Translations under genes and position numbers: made by a program
Origin: Dehalococcoidia bacterium
GTDB taxonomy: Bacteria > Chloroflexota > Dehalococcoidia > GIF9 > AB-539-J10
NCBI GenBank assembly: GCA_030602785.1
Contig: JAUVZB010000015.1
Coordinates: 1 to 42,374, forward strand
Direction: 5' to 3'
DNA: 42,374 nucleotides
Notes under the pieces: model-generated
Seen by the model: the letters and a program-made list of their open reading frames with translations, nothing else
Databases searched by the model: none
What the model was told of the DNA's origin: nothing
In this document: positions 16,944 through 25,338 of the stretch, piece by piece
Layout of the letters: every line of letters starts with the position of its first letter
How positions within the stretch are numbered: the stretch's first letter is position 1

Positions 16944-17006
16944 GCCGGCGAAAGGCGAGGTATGCACTCCGAGGGTCATCTCGACCGCAGGTTCGCTCAA
17001 CTCGAT
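16944..17006 (-). pseudogene. 21-codon relic of a second typA/bipA gene
   Basis: The leftward frame reads IELSEPAVEMTLGVHTSPFAG. This matches IEIGEPTVEMTFGVNTSPRGG of the intact typA 1.9 kb away and the same conserved block of BipA proteins generally. The relic keeps the usual SPFAG, which the intact copy has changed to SPRGG, so it is not simply a piece of the present gene. Flanking codons show no similarity. Confidence 0.6.
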
Positions 17007-17175
17007 GTGAGTTGACTCGAAAGGGAGGCGACAACTAGAGTTGCCTGTGTCGCTGCTGTGGGAGGGTGTGTGACTGTCTTGTCTATCTCTCCCGCGAAGC
17101 AGATGGTGGCAACGGACTCAGGAGGAAATGCAAGGAGGTTGCCGGAGCCTGTCAGAAGGTCCCGGCGTGCACGTG

Positions 17176-17913
17176 ATGGCAGACGTTATTGAGGGGAGAA
17201 ACCCTGTCCTGGAGGCACTCAGGTCTGGCCGGTCTGTGAATCGGGTGCTCCTGGCAATCGACACGGGACGGCACAGCGGAGTCGCGGAAATCCTGCGGCT
17301 CGCCCGAACCGGCAAGATACCGGTTGACTATGTACACAGGAGTGTCATAGATGAGGCGAGCATGACCTCCGCACATCAGGGTGTCATCGCGTACGCGGCG
17401 GCGAAGGACTATGTGGACTTGGAGGACCTGCTGGAACTCTCAAGAGAGCGAGGCGAACCTCCTCTGTACTGCGTACTCGACGGCATAGAGGACCCTCATA
17501 ACCTGGGGGCCATACTCAGGACTGCAGAAGCGAGCGGCATCCATGGCGTGGTTATCCGCTCCAGGCGGGCTGTGGGTCTGACCGCGGCAGTGGCGAAGGC
17601 ATCGGCCGGAGCTGTGGAGTACGTGCCTGTGGCGAGAGTGGCCAATATCGCTCAGGCGATAGGAACGCTGAAGAAGAACAACGTCTGGGTGGTTGGCATA
17701 GACCTCGGTGGAGAGGCTGACTACACTCAGGTGGATTTTTCATGGCCGACTGCCATCGTGATAGGGGCGGAGGGCAAAGGTGTGTCAGACCTTGTGCGCA
17801 AGAAATGCGATTCGATCGCGTCGATTCCGATGAAGGGGCAAATCAGCTCTCTCAACGCCTCCGTTGCAGCCGCACTGGTGATGTACGAGGCTTCCAGACA
17901 GAGAGGGTGGTAG
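17176..17913 (+). CDS. rlmB: 23S rRNA (guanosine-2'-O)-methyltransferase RlmB-like, SPOUT/TrmH family
   Basis: A 245-residue TrmH-family 2'-O-methyltransferase. An N-terminal substrate-binding domain (EGRNPVLEALRSGR...HQGVIAYAA, about residues 5-80) is followed by the knotted SPOUT catalytic domain with LDGIEDPHNLGAILRTAEASG, IVIGAEGKGVS and IPMKGQISSLNASVAAAL. It most likely methylates G2251 of 23S rRNA in the P-loop. The ATG at 17176 gives the normal family N-terminus. An upstream ATG at 17128 sits behind AGGAGGAA but with too short a spacer, so it is less likely. The gene converges on typA, with a short GCGCG-GAA-CGCGC hairpin at 17961-17973 between them. Confidence 0.9.
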   Translation: MADVIEGRNPVLEALRSGRSVNRVLLAIDTGRHSGVAEILRLARTGKIPVDYVHRSVIDEASMTSAHQGVIAYAAAKDYVDLEDLLELSRERGEPPLYCVLDGIEDPHNLGAILRTAEASGIHGVVIRSRRAVGLTAAVAKASAGAVEYVPVARVANIAQAIGTLKKNNVWVVGIDLGGEADYTQVDFSWPTAIVIGAEGKGVSDLVRKKCDSIASIPMKGQISSLNASVAAALVMYEASRQRGW

Positions 17914-17982
17914 GGGTCCCAGGACTGAAGTGCCCGCGAAGGAAGGGGCAGCAACACTTCGCGCGGAACGCGCTGACAGCGC

Positions 17983-19812
17983 CTATACCTCCACGCCCTT
18001 GGGAGAGGCATAGGCCCTCAGACGCTGCGTTTGAGTCAGGAGCTTCTTTCTCAACCTGATGTTCTCCGGGGTTACCTCAACCAGTTCATCCTGTGCGATG
18101 AAATCGATTGATTGCTCAAGGCTCAGGTCTATCGGCGGCGCCAGTTTGGTGGCGATATCGGCCGTGGAGGAGCGCATGTTGGTCTTCTTCTTCTCCTTGC
18201 ACACGTTGACGGCGATGTCTCGGATGCGTGGATTGGTGCCCACTATCATGCCTTCGTAGACCACGGTGCCGGGGTGGACGAAAGTGAGGCCCCGACCCTG
18301 GGCATTCTCGATGCCAAAGGCGGTGACCTTTCCCTGCGCCGATGCCACCAGAACGCCGCTTCTGGAAGATACTAGATCGCGTTGCCACGGCTTGTAGCCG
18401 ATGGGGGTTGTGTTCATTATGCCGTCGCCCCTGGTGGCAGTCAGGAAGCTGCTGCGAAAACCGATGAGTCCCTTGGTGGGTATCTGATATTCAAGGCGGA
18501 CATTGCCCTGTCCATCATTGTGCATGTTCTTGAGAGCCGCCTGACGCTTGCTGAGCATCTCGGTGAGGATGCCGATGTAGCCTTCCCTCGTGTCGATAAG
18601 AAGATCCTCGACGGGCTCCATGAGCGTGCCGTCGACTACCTTGGTGATGGCCTCGGGCTTCGACACCTCGAACTCGTAGCCCTCCCTGCGCATGGTCTCA
18701 ATCAGAATCGACAGGTGCAATTCACCTCTCCCTTTCACCAGGAAGGTATCTGCGGTGTCAGTGTCCTGCACCCTGAGACTCAGATTGATCTCCAGTTCTC
18801 TGTAGAGGCGGTCTCTGATATGGCGTGTCGTGCAGTAGACGCCCTCGCGTCCGCCACGCGGCGATGTGTTGACACCGAAAGTCATCTCCACCGTTGGTTC
18901 GCCTATCTCAATGCGCGGCAGAGCCTCAATCTGCTCCGGACTGGAGATGGTGTCTCCGATGGAGGCTTTCTTGATGCCGGTTACCGCCACGATGTCGCCT
19001 GCCTCCACTTCATCTGCCTCAAGCCGGGCAAGTCCAAGGTGCGTGAAGACCTCGGCAATCTCGAACGGAGTGGCGATACCATCCGCGTCTATGGAGACTA
19101 TCTGGTCGCGCGGGGCTACCTTGCCTCGCCATATTCTGCCGATAGCAATCTTGCCCTTGTGATTGTCATAATCCAAGTTAGAGACCAGCATCTGGAACGG
19201 GCCGGTCTCGATTCGCGGAGGTGGCACCGTTTCCAGGATGGAATCCAGTAGCGGGAAGACATTGCTGCCCGTCACTCCGGGTTCTGTAGAGACAACCCCC
19301 TGTTTGGCATTCGCGTAGAGCACGGGGAAGTCGAGTTGTTCCGCAGTGGTGGCGAGCTCCAGGAAGAGGTCCTGCGTTAGATGCAGCACTTCGGGTATTC
19401 GCGCGTTCTTCCGGTCTGTCTTGTTGATGACGACAATCGGGACCAACCCTCTCTTGAGCGCGTGGCGTAGCACGAATATGGTCTGAGGCATAGGTCCTTC
19501 GACAGAGTCAATCAGGAGCAGGCAGCCATCGGCCATGCTGATAACACGCTCCACTTCACCGCCGAAGTCCGCATGACCGGGCGTATCGACGATGTTTATC
19601 TTCACGCCCTTGTAGATTATGGCAGTGTTCTTGGACATGATGGTGATGCCCCTCTCTCGTTCGAGGGCATTCCGATCCATCACCAACTCGCCTACCTTGT
19701 CATTGTTCTTGAAGACATTGCTCTGCTTGAGCATGGCATCCACCAGGGTGGTCTTGCCGTGGTCTACGTGGGCAATAATGGCTACGTTGCGTATGTCTTT
19801 GCGATAGTTCAC
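17983..19812 (-). CDS. typA: Ribosome-associated GTPase TypA/BipA
   Basis: A 609-residue translational GTPase of normal length. G1 AHVDHGKTT, G2 region RGITIMSKN, G3 DTPGHADFGGE and G4 NKTD are all visible in the first 150 residues. Domain II, then the EF-G-like domain (RGELHLSILIETMRREGYE) and the BipA-specific C-terminal domain (GIENAQGRGLTFVHPGTVVYEGMIVG, shown in part) follow. BipA acts in ribosome assembly and stress adaptation. The start is GTG at 19812, six bases after GGAG. One oddity is SPRGG instead of the usual SPFAG/SPFCG after VNT. It stands alone and converges on rlmB. Confidence 0.95.
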   Translation of the reverse strand: MNYRKDIRNVAIIAHVDHGKTTLVDAMLKQSNVFKNNDKVGELVMDRNALERERGITIMSKNTAIIYKGVKINIVDTPGHADFGGEVERVISMADGCLLLIDSVEGPMPQTIFVLRHALKRGLVPIVVINKTDRKNARIPEVLHLTQDLFLELATTAEQLDFPVLYANAKQGVVSTEPGVTGSNVFPLLDSILETVPPPRIETGPFQMLVSNLDYDNHKGKIAIGRIWRGKVAPRDQIVSIDADGIATPFEIAEVFTHLGLARLEADEVEAGDIVAVTGIKKASIGDTISSPEQIEALPRIEIGEPTVEMTFGVNTSPRGGREGVYCTTRHIRDRLYRELEINLSLRVQDTDTADTFLVKGRGELHLSILIETMRREGYEFEVSKPEAITKVVDGTLMEPVEDLLIDTREGYIGILTEMLSKRQAALKNMHNDGQGNVRLEYQIPTKGLIGFRSSFLTATRGDGIMNTTPIGYKPWQRDLVSSRSGVLVASAQGKVTAFGIENAQGRGLTFVHPGTVVYEGMIVGTNPRIRDIAVNVCKEKKKTNMRSSTADIATKLAPPIDLSLEQSIDFIAQDELVEVTPENIRLRKKLLTQTQRLRAYASPKGVEV

Positions 19813-19947
19813 ATGTTCTCCACAACAGGTCTCGGCATCGGGGCCGGGCTGTACTGGCTCACGGCAATCGGTACGACAGGGGTTCTGTGTTTCGGCGCCT
19901 CAGACGGAAATCCGGACGGATTACAGGTCCGGGCTCGGTGCCGGGCC

Positions 19948-20367
19948 TCAGCAGTTCGCGACATCGGTTTGCTGAAGAGCCGGGAGCAAGGCTCTCCTCT
20001 TCACAATCCGATGCCAGTCCTTGTAGCAGTAGATGCCTTGGAGGACCAGTCCGCCGAGAATACCGTAGAACAGCTCCGGACGCACCAGGAAGAAGCCTTG
20101 CACCGCGCTGCTGATGGCCGCCACAGTAGCGAGGAACCAGTGGTGCAGATGAAGCTCGTATCTCCGCAAGGGGATGATGATTGATCTCACCCGGCCCGGC
20201 GTGCCGCTTTCCCTTCCACCACAGTAGTGAGATATGACAAATCCTGCGGCGCAGCTGAGGTAGAAGATATAGCCCCAGGCTATGCCCGAGGGCAGCAGGA
20301 CAAGCAGAACAAGCTTCCTGCGCAGACCGCCGTCTTTCCAGTGCAGCAGTCGCCTGAAATGCTGCAT
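19948..20367 (-). CDS. Small membrane protein with HLHHW motif
   Basis: A protein of about 139 residues from the ATG at 20367 (MQHFRRLLHW), with a basic N-terminus, a hydrophobic segment (KLVLLVLLPSGIAWGYIFYL), a conserved-looking polar stretch ELHLHHWF, and two further hydrophobic segments. The histidine cluster next to a membrane face could bind metal or heme, but no family is recognised. A longer open frame to 20514 adds residues without a better start. The ribosome-binding site is weak. Confidence 0.6.
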   Translation of the reverse strand: MQHFRRLLHWKDGGLRRKLVLLVLLPSGIAWGYIFYLSCAAGFVISHYCGGRESGTPGRVRSIIIPLRRYELHLHHWFLATVAAISSAVQGFFLVRPELFYGILGGLVLQGIYCYKDWHRIVKRRALLPALQQTDVANC

Positions 20368-20635
20368 GGTGGGGAATCTAGCGATAGTGGTGGCCGTAGT
20401 ACGGCAGCCAACTGCGGCTTCTGCCGGAATCGGCTGCGGGCTTCGATTCACCTGGACGCTTTCTCTTCTCACACCGGCCATCTTACATACGAGAAACGCA
20501 CGGCATGGGAACATGGGAGTGCCGCGCTCGACATAGGATAACCCATCTCCTTGTCATCTGCCAAACCCTCGAATTGCTTCCACGTACTCTGTCACGCTCG
20601 CTCCACTTATGCTCCTCTCGGCAACAACTATTGTG

Positions 20636-20656
20636 AGGCAATTCGTGGTATTGCCT
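20636..20656. promoter_or_regulatory. 21-bp inverted repeat, candidate operator
   Basis: AGGCAAT (20636-20642) and ATTGCCT (20650-20656) are perfect arms around seven bases. The right arm overlaps the -35 box of the promoter that follows, the classic place for a repressor. Confidence 0.5.
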
Positions 20657-20679
20657 TCCCGCATATGTATGCATAGAAT
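20651..20679 (+). promoter_or_regulatory. Promoter of the 55-residue membrane protein
   Basis: TTGCCT (20651-20656), 17 bases, TAGAAT (20674-20679). A transcript would start near 20686, leaving a leader of about 23 bases that contains AAGGGGGA before the ATG. Confidence 0.55.
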
Positions 20680-20708
20680 CAGCGCAGTCTCGTGCAAGGG
20701 GGATTCAA

Positions 20709-20876
20709 ATGCTGACACCGGGCATGCTCCTCGTGAGTGGCATACTGCTGGTGCTTCTGGGACTCGGCAAGAGCTGGAAGCCTCTCGCCTGGCTTACACC
20801 GGGTGGTTTCATGGGTAGGGTCGCACTCGTCATCGGCGTCGTCGACATCGTGCTGGCAGTGATGGCGTTGAGCTAG
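20709..20876 (+). CDS. 55-residue membrane protein
   Basis: A short gene with a full set of signals: promoter, AAGGGGGA six bases before the ATG, and a sequence made of two membrane helices. Helix 1 is GMLLVSGILLVLLGLG, and helix 2 starts after the loop KSWKPLAWLTPGGFMGR. No family is recognised. Its own promoter overlapped by an inverted repeat suggests tight regulation. Bases 20877-21087 downstream hold nothing that I can identify. Confidence 0.6.
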   Translation: MLTPGMLLVSGILLVLLGLGKSWKPLAWLTPGGFMGRVALVIGVVDIVLAVMALS

Positions 20877-21087
20877 CCCCGTGTCGCTGATAGCATGGGT
20901 GTTGGTAGAGAGGGCCCCTTGTTGGCACGGAACGCCGCGAGGCGACCCGGGCCCAGATTCGTGGAGGTCTGAATGATACTTGGACGGGCATGGTGCCAGG
21001 TGACCGCCCTGCACACAGCTGCCGAAGCTGCCGCGCTCATCAGTCCGGACGAGGAGCATCACCGCGGCCTTTGCGCTACGTACGGGC

Positions 21088-22083
21088 TCACTGTTCGTGG
21101 GGTGGAGGCGCAGAGCCCAGCCCTGCCACTGCGCGGATAACTTCCGCCAGTCGCTCCGGGTGGTCGGAGCCGATAAGGCACTTCTTGCCCGCGCTCGTGC
21201 TTAGCAGAACGCCCTTGCCGCCTCGCAGGAAATAGGCCTTCATTTCCCTGTTCCCCCGTATCCCGTAGCCGCCGAAGTCCTTGAGGGGCCGGAAAGCGTG
21301 CAGCTCAACTGACACGACATCGCTCGGGCTGAGCTTCAGCACCCTGATGCCGGGCATGCCGAAGCGCACCGCTATTTCGTCCCTCGTGACGACGGTCCGG
21401 AAGCCGCCGTACATGAGGCCCATCAAGATGCCGAGGGCGACTTCCAGAATGGCAATCATGGGCGCGACGAGCCAGTTCGAGGCCGCACCGGCGAACATCA
21501 CCACCGCCACCGCGATGGCCACGATTCTTACGTAGACAGGATTCTGTGACTCCCAGTGGACGAGCGCCGCGCCGCTCTCCATTCGCAGCTCCATCTCCTT
21601 CCTGAGTACGGACGTGTCCTCGGCCGCGACTGGCTCTTCATGAGGGGTGAACGGCCGCAGCTTCTCCAGCAGCACCGCGGCGCCCACAACCGGAATGGTG
21701 AAGGAGAGCAACTCCTGTGCCGGGACTCCGAGGACCTCCTTGCCCTGCTGTATCATGTGGAGGTAGCCGAGACTCATGCCTGCGAGGCCACTGATGACCA
21801 GTTCGTCGAGCAGCGTAAGGAAGTTGAACGTCTTCTCCCGCTCTTGGCGGGCCCACAGTTCGTCGAGCCAGACCGAGAGCAGCAGGAAGCCGACCGACAG
21901 TCCTGCGAACAGCGCGAATGCCGTCAGGGGCGAGCCGTAGGCATCGGGTTGGCCGTCAGGGCCGAAATGTATCGGCACGTCGCCCGGCAGGGGCCCTGCG
22001 TTCGCCAATGTGCCGAAGAGCACGGCGACCGCAGCCACAGCGGGTATGTGTATCCAGAGTGGGTGAGTGAAGCGTGGTCTCAT
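21088..22083 (-). CDS. DUF1648-containing membrane protein with PH-like tail
   Basis: A 331-residue membrane protein. The N-terminal region carries the DUF1648 signature (LPGDVPIHFGPDGQPDAYGS, about residues 32-51), as in SdpI-type immunity/signalling proteins, followed by several helices. Residues about 225-310 form a soluble beta-rich domain like the bacterial PH domain (VVTRDEIAVRFGMPGIRVLKLSPSD, shown in part). The start overlaps the stop of the GntR regulator by four bases (ATGA), with AAAGGAG upstream, so it is translationally coupled and co-regulated. GntR-DUF1648 pairs are common in Firmicutes and Chloroflexota; the physiological role is unknown. Confidence 0.82.
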   Translation of the reverse strand: MRPRFTHPLWIHIPAVAAVAVLFGTLANAGPLPGDVPIHFGPDGQPDAYGSPLTAFALFAGLSVGFLLLSVWLDELWARQEREKTFNFLTLLDELVISGLAGMSLGYLHMIQQGKEVLGVPAQELLSFTIPVVGAAVLLEKLRPFTPHEEPVAAEDTSVLRKEMELRMESGAALVHWESQNPVYVRIVAIAVAVVMFAGAASNWLVAPMIAILEVALGILMGLMYGGFRTVVTRDEIAVRFGMPGIRVLKLSPSDVVSVELHAFRPLKDFGGYGIRGNREMKAYFLRGGKGVLLSTSAGKKCLIGSDHPERLAEVIRAVAGLGSAPPPHEQ

Positions 22084-22490
22084 CTTCTCTCCTTTGAATC
22101 GCTTTCCGGCGCACTGCCGTGTCCCAGGTGCCGGTCGAGCAGGGCGTGCAGCTCATCTGCCGAAAGTCCCAGCAGAAACGCGTCCGCCGCCAGTTCCCTT
22201 AGCTGTCCACTCAACGCCATGTCCGCCTCCGTCGGTGTCGCCGGTATGTGGCGTGGCCGCGCAACCCTGGCCCTGCGGCCCAGGCGAAGGTTGATGACCC
22301 CCTGGTCGCGCAGCTTGAGGTAGGCGTTGCGCACGGTGTGGAGGTTGATTCCAAGACTGTCCGCAAGCTCCCGCACCGGCGGGAGCTCATCGCCTTGCTG
22401 CAGTTCGCCCCGCTGAATCTGCTCCTTGACCTGTGACGCTATCTGCTGGTAGATGGGGCGTGCGTCTCTCTCGTCTATCGCTATGAGCAT
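22080..22490 (-). CDS. GntR-family (YtrA type) transcriptional regulator
   Basis: A 136-residue regulator with a winged-helix domain in residues about 10-75 (PIYQQIASQVKEQI, GDELPPVRELADSLGINLHTVRNAYLKL in its parts) and only a short helical C-terminal part, the YtrA layout that usually responds to cell-envelope stress. The ATG at 22490 starts the family's usual MxIxIDxxDxRPIYxQI; a longer open frame upstream runs through the promoter. It probably represses its own operon through the inverted repeat at 22509-22529. Confidence 0.92.
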   Translation of the reverse strand: MLIAIDERDARPIYQQIASQVKEQIQRGELQQGDELPPVRELADSLGINLHTVRNAYLKLRDQGVINLRLGRRARVARPRHIPATPTEADMALSGQLRELAADAFLLGLSADELHALLDRHLGHGSAPESDSKERR

Positions 22491-22508
22491 GTTGCCTGCA
22501 CGTTGAAG

Positions 22509-22529
22509 TGTTATGTGTATTATATAACA
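22509..22529. promoter_or_regulatory. GntR operator candidate
   Basis: TGTTAT (22509-22514) and ATAACA (22524-22529), nine bases apart, form an AT-rich palindrome that covers the -10 box and transcription start of the gntR operon. Position and symmetry fit autoregulation by the YtrA-type protein. Confidence 0.6.
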
Positions 22530-22546
22530 ATCTGCAGAGATGTCAA
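22519..22546 (-). promoter_or_regulatory. Consensus promoter of the gntR operon
   Basis: Leftward: TTGACA (22546-22541), 16 bases, TATAAT (22524-22519). Both boxes are perfect consensus, the strongest promoter in the window, which makes sense if a repressor normally holds it shut. Confidence 0.75.
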
Positions 22547-22680
22547 GGCCTCGAGACGTGATGCCCGAGGGGGAAGGTGATGTGAATCGGTTCCTGTTAC
22601 TCTCGCAGGGGGCTACTGCAACTACCTGCAGCAGGGAGTCGAGCCGACGCACCCTCCAGAGAGCGTCCGGCTGCTGTGGC

Positions 22681-22968
22681 TCAGGCGATGCCGAGCAAGA
22701 AAAGTAGAAACGGTCTGACGCATATGGCGAGCACGAGCCAGAGGATGGCGGTGCTGAGAAACGCGACGAACCACGACATGGCGCTGCGGAGGACTCTGTA
22801 TGTCCGGAAGGCGAGAAATGCGCAGACCACGATGCCGGCGGCGTTGACCGCCGTCACGGGCCATCTTGGAGGGAAGGGAACCAGCAGCACCGCCCAGACC
22901 ACGAAGGTGAGGAGTCCGAGCAGAATGGTGGCTGCGAGTCTCTTGACGGTGTCTCGTCTTGTGTTCAC
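22681..22968 (-). CDS. Small three-helix membrane protein
   Basis: A 95-residue protein with a basic N-terminus (MNTRRDTVKR) and three hydrophobic segments: AATILLGLLTFVVWAVLLV, then a segment through VNAAGIVVCAFLAF, and FLSTAILWLVLAICVRPFLL. The start is a GTG at 22968 with a weak ribosome-binding site. No family is recognised. An in-frame rightward open frame on the other strand covers it, but the hydrophobic pattern and codon third positions favour this strand. Confidence 0.55.
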   Translation of the reverse strand: MNTRRDTVKRLAATILLGLLTFVVWAVLLVPFPPRWPVTAVNAAGIVVCAFLAFRTYRVLRSAMSWFVAFLSTAILWLVLAICVRPFLLFLLGIA

Positions 22969-23281
22969 GGTGTGGCTATCCCCGCTCCCAGACTACCTTC
23001 TCCCCCAGTCCTTGTGTCTACGAGATACGGCTCAATTCGGACTATTGTGTGTGTGGGGGGCTTCCCGTCGGGGGATTGCGGTGCTACCATGGAAGCGTAG
23101 ACGGCTGCTTCCGCGTCCGAGAACGCGTGCTGCGAAGAGAGGGAAGGGTCCTGTGCCCGTGATGCTCTCGCGGAGCGATTCGCTTGTGGACCGTGCCGCG
23201 ACTCCCTTCCTTGCCGTTGCGGTTGGGCCGCGTCGCTGCCCGCTGTGTTCGGGGCGAAGCAGAATATGGAAAGGAGAGCGC
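22969..23281. other. Intergenic stretch without recognisable features
   Basis: Long overlapping open frames on both strands are typical GC-rich artefacts; none has a ribosome-binding site. I see no promoter or hairpin that stands out. Confidence 0.3.
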
Positions 23282-23644
23282 ATGGAAGATAAGCAGAAGG
23301 AATTGCTCTGGGACCAGCTTGTGGCACGCGTTGGAACCGAGGGCGCCACCGCGGTATTCGACGTGGTGGGGCTTGGCAAGAAGGCTGACATGAAGCCGCT
23401 GGAGGGCCGTTACTGGCTCGCGCTCGTGGATGGGGAGGCTGCATTGCCGGACTGCCCGTTCCTCCGGGAGGCGAAGGCACTTGAGACTCGCTTCCGTGAA
23501 GAAGCTGACCAGGGCAGTGTCCAGGAGACCCATGCGGTGTATGACCGCCTGAAGATGGCGGAGTGCAGGTGCGACGGGTGGGCTCACGCCTGCGCGGACG
23601 TCGTCGGCGCTGGCTTCCACAAGGTGATTGCGCCCGCGAAGTAG
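23282..23644 (+). CDS. Conserved-looking hypothetical protein, 120 residues
   Basis: A soluble 120-residue protein (MEDKQKELLWDQLVARVG...). AAAGGAGA stands before the ATG. It is mostly helical, with three cysteines (PDCPFL and ECRCDGW) whose spacing does not form a clear metal site. An in-frame open frame continues 200 codons upstream but that part lacks coding character. No family is recognised. An inverted repeat ACCGTGG/CCACGGT at 23752-23771 lies between it and the converging GNAT gene and may terminate transcription. Confidence 0.6.
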   Translation: MEDKQKELLWDQLVARVGTEGATAVFDVVGLGKKADMKPLEGRYWLALVDGEAALPDCPFLREAKALETRFREEADQGSVQETHAVYDRLKMAECRCDGWAHACADVVGAGFHKVIAPAK

Positions 23645-23786
23645 CCCCCGGTGCTTGAGCATCCCGGCCCGGCCCCTCATCAATCTGCCGCACTCGCGCA
23701 GGGCTTCAGTAGTCGTCGGCGTTCCCATCTGCTCGTCAACCATTTACCCGTACCGTGGGTGGCTCCACGGTCCGGCGATGTCTGTG

Positions 23787-24434
23787 CTAGCGCACGGCGG
23801 AGCGGGCTTGTCTCAACATGGTCCAGATGCTAAGTCCCGTCTCGGGGATTTCGGATTTCTCGAGCAGTTCAAAGCCCAGGTGTTCATACAGCCGGACGTT
23901 CTTCTCGTCCAGCGTCTCGACGTAGCACGGCAGGCCCTCCACGTCTATCCGGGAAAGCATCGGCCGTAGCAGTCTGCCTGCGTAACCCTTTCCCTGAAAC
24001 CGGGGATCCACGCCAACTATCTGCAGGAACCAGTGTCTGAAAGGAGCCAGATGCGCGTGCGTTGCGTCCAGATAGGCGCCGACCTTCCTCATTCTGCCGG
24101 TGACGCCACCCCTGCCAAGACTCAATATCACTGACAGTGGAACGGACCGTATCACTTTCCACGGTGTCATGGGATAGCTGTCGGAGGTCAGCCAGCCAGC
24201 CACACCTTCCAGATTGGCGGATGAGGCGTGGACTTCGCCGTACCGGACGCAGTAGCTTAGCATGTACTCAATAAGAGGAGAGGGAGCTTTCCTCTTCATT
24301 TCGGACTGGTCGGAGAAACCATGCCCCAATAGAGGGTCGTCTTGGAATGCGCGAGTCAGCACTTCGGCGGCAGCTTTGACGTGCCTCTTGTCCAGTGCCA
24401 CTAGATCCGCCGGGGCGATGCTGGCGTGGCTCAT
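23787..24434 (-). CDS. GNAT-family N-acetyltransferase
   Basis: A 215-residue acetyltransferase. Acetyl-CoA-binding motif A is VDPRFQGKGYAGRLL (residues 142-156), preceded by the beta-4 strand WFLQIVG, and the C-terminal ENVRLYEHLGFEL-like motif B (DEKNVRLYEHLGFEL, 176-190) is intact. The N-terminal AFxxDPLLGHGF pattern is that of the small-molecule GNATs often found in antibiotic clusters and in housekeeping roles. The acceptor is unknown. No partner gene is adjacent. Confidence 0.88.
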   Translation of the reverse strand: MSHASIAPADLVALDKRHVKAAAEVLTRAFQDDPLLGHGFSDQSEMKRKAPSPLIEYMLSYCVRYGEVHASSANLEGVAGWLTSDSYPMTPWKVIRSVPLSVILSLGRGGVTGRMRKVGAYLDATHAHLAPFRHWFLQIVGVDPRFQGKGYAGRLLRPMLSRIDVEGLPCYVETLDEKNVRLYEHLGFELLEKSEIPETGLSIWTMLRQARSAVR

Positions 24435-24650
24435 CGTGTTCTGATTTCCCCCTTTCTGCCATGCATTTCCCGTAGCGAGGACTGCTGTCGGGACAACTCA
24501 TGCCCTGTCAGCCTTGACGGACGGCAGGCGACTCCCTGTTCTAATCGATTCCCCATGCTCGGCTTCTCTCGTAGAAGGGGTTGGGATGCTTCCCAACGGC
24601 AATGTTGACAGAGCGGTTGCCGGCCGCCTGCCATTTCCACCGGACGCAGT

Positions 24651-25097
24651 TCATCCGCTCAAGTCAGGGCGCTTTCGCTTGAGGAGAAGGAGCAAGGCGT
24701 TGAGAGCCTGGCTATCTCCCTCGAGCCGTAGCGGCTCCGCGTGTGTGGCCGAGCTTATCTCCAGAACGCGGGACTTCATGAAAACACCCAGGATGATGAG
24801 CGCCGCTCCGGTGACCGGAAACACGGAGTTGAATCCGCTCATTGCGATGAAGGCAGCGCCGCAGAGAATGAACCACACGTTGTACCGGGTGGACTCTCTG
24901 ACACCTGCCGACCCCGGGTAGTCGTAGCTCGTGACGTCCTTGCCACGCACCCTGATGAGCCGCGTGCTGGTTGCATAGACGACGCATCCCGTCATCCGGA
25001 AGCCCTCCTCCAGCGTCTCGCCCCGTGCGAACATCTGCGTCACGTACTCCGGTGCGTTGACCGGTTCCTCGCCGTGCGCGGCTTCACGCCTCCTCAT
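24651..25097 (-). CDS. Small membrane protein with PH-like N-terminal domain
   Basis: A 148-residue protein. The soluble N-terminal half has the bacterial PH-domain feel (GETLEEGFRMTGCVVYATSTRLIRVRGKDV in parts, where a residue strand pair ends in TSTRLI). Two membrane helices follow (YNVWFILCGAAFIAMSG and FPVTGAALIILGVFM), then a short cytoplasmic tail ending in LLLLLKRKRPDLSG. The ATG at 25097 is the first in frame; its ribosome-binding site is not obvious. Function unknown. Confidence 0.6.
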   Translation of the reverse strand: MRRREAAHGEEPVNAPEYVTQMFARGETLEEGFRMTGCVVYATSTRLIRVRGKDVTSYDYPGSAGVRESTRYNVWFILCGAAFIAMSGFNSVFPVTGAALIILGVFMKSRVLEISSATHAEPLRLEGDSQALNALLLLLKRKRPDLSG

Positions 25098-25338
25098 GAG
25101 TAGAGGCTAGTTGCAGTGCGCGTTGTTGTCAAATGGAAAGCAGTGCATTGCGTTCACTCAGCCGACGGCTGTGCTGCTCTACGGTCCTGCATCCCGGGCG
25201 CAAGGCGGGGTGGAGGACGGAAGTGATGGTACGAGCAGTCGCCCGCTCCGTGCAGACTGTGGGGGCGAGTGTGCTGGCAAGCTGTCACGTGTGGCTCGTG
25301 CCGGGAAGCAACAGGAGGTGGTGCTTGTGGTGAAGAGC

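Noticed and set aside
22676-23281. N-terminal extension of the 120-residue hypothetical protein by 200 codons
   Set aside because: It runs antisense to a three-helix membrane protein and across a non-coding gap; the good ribosome-binding site is at 23282.
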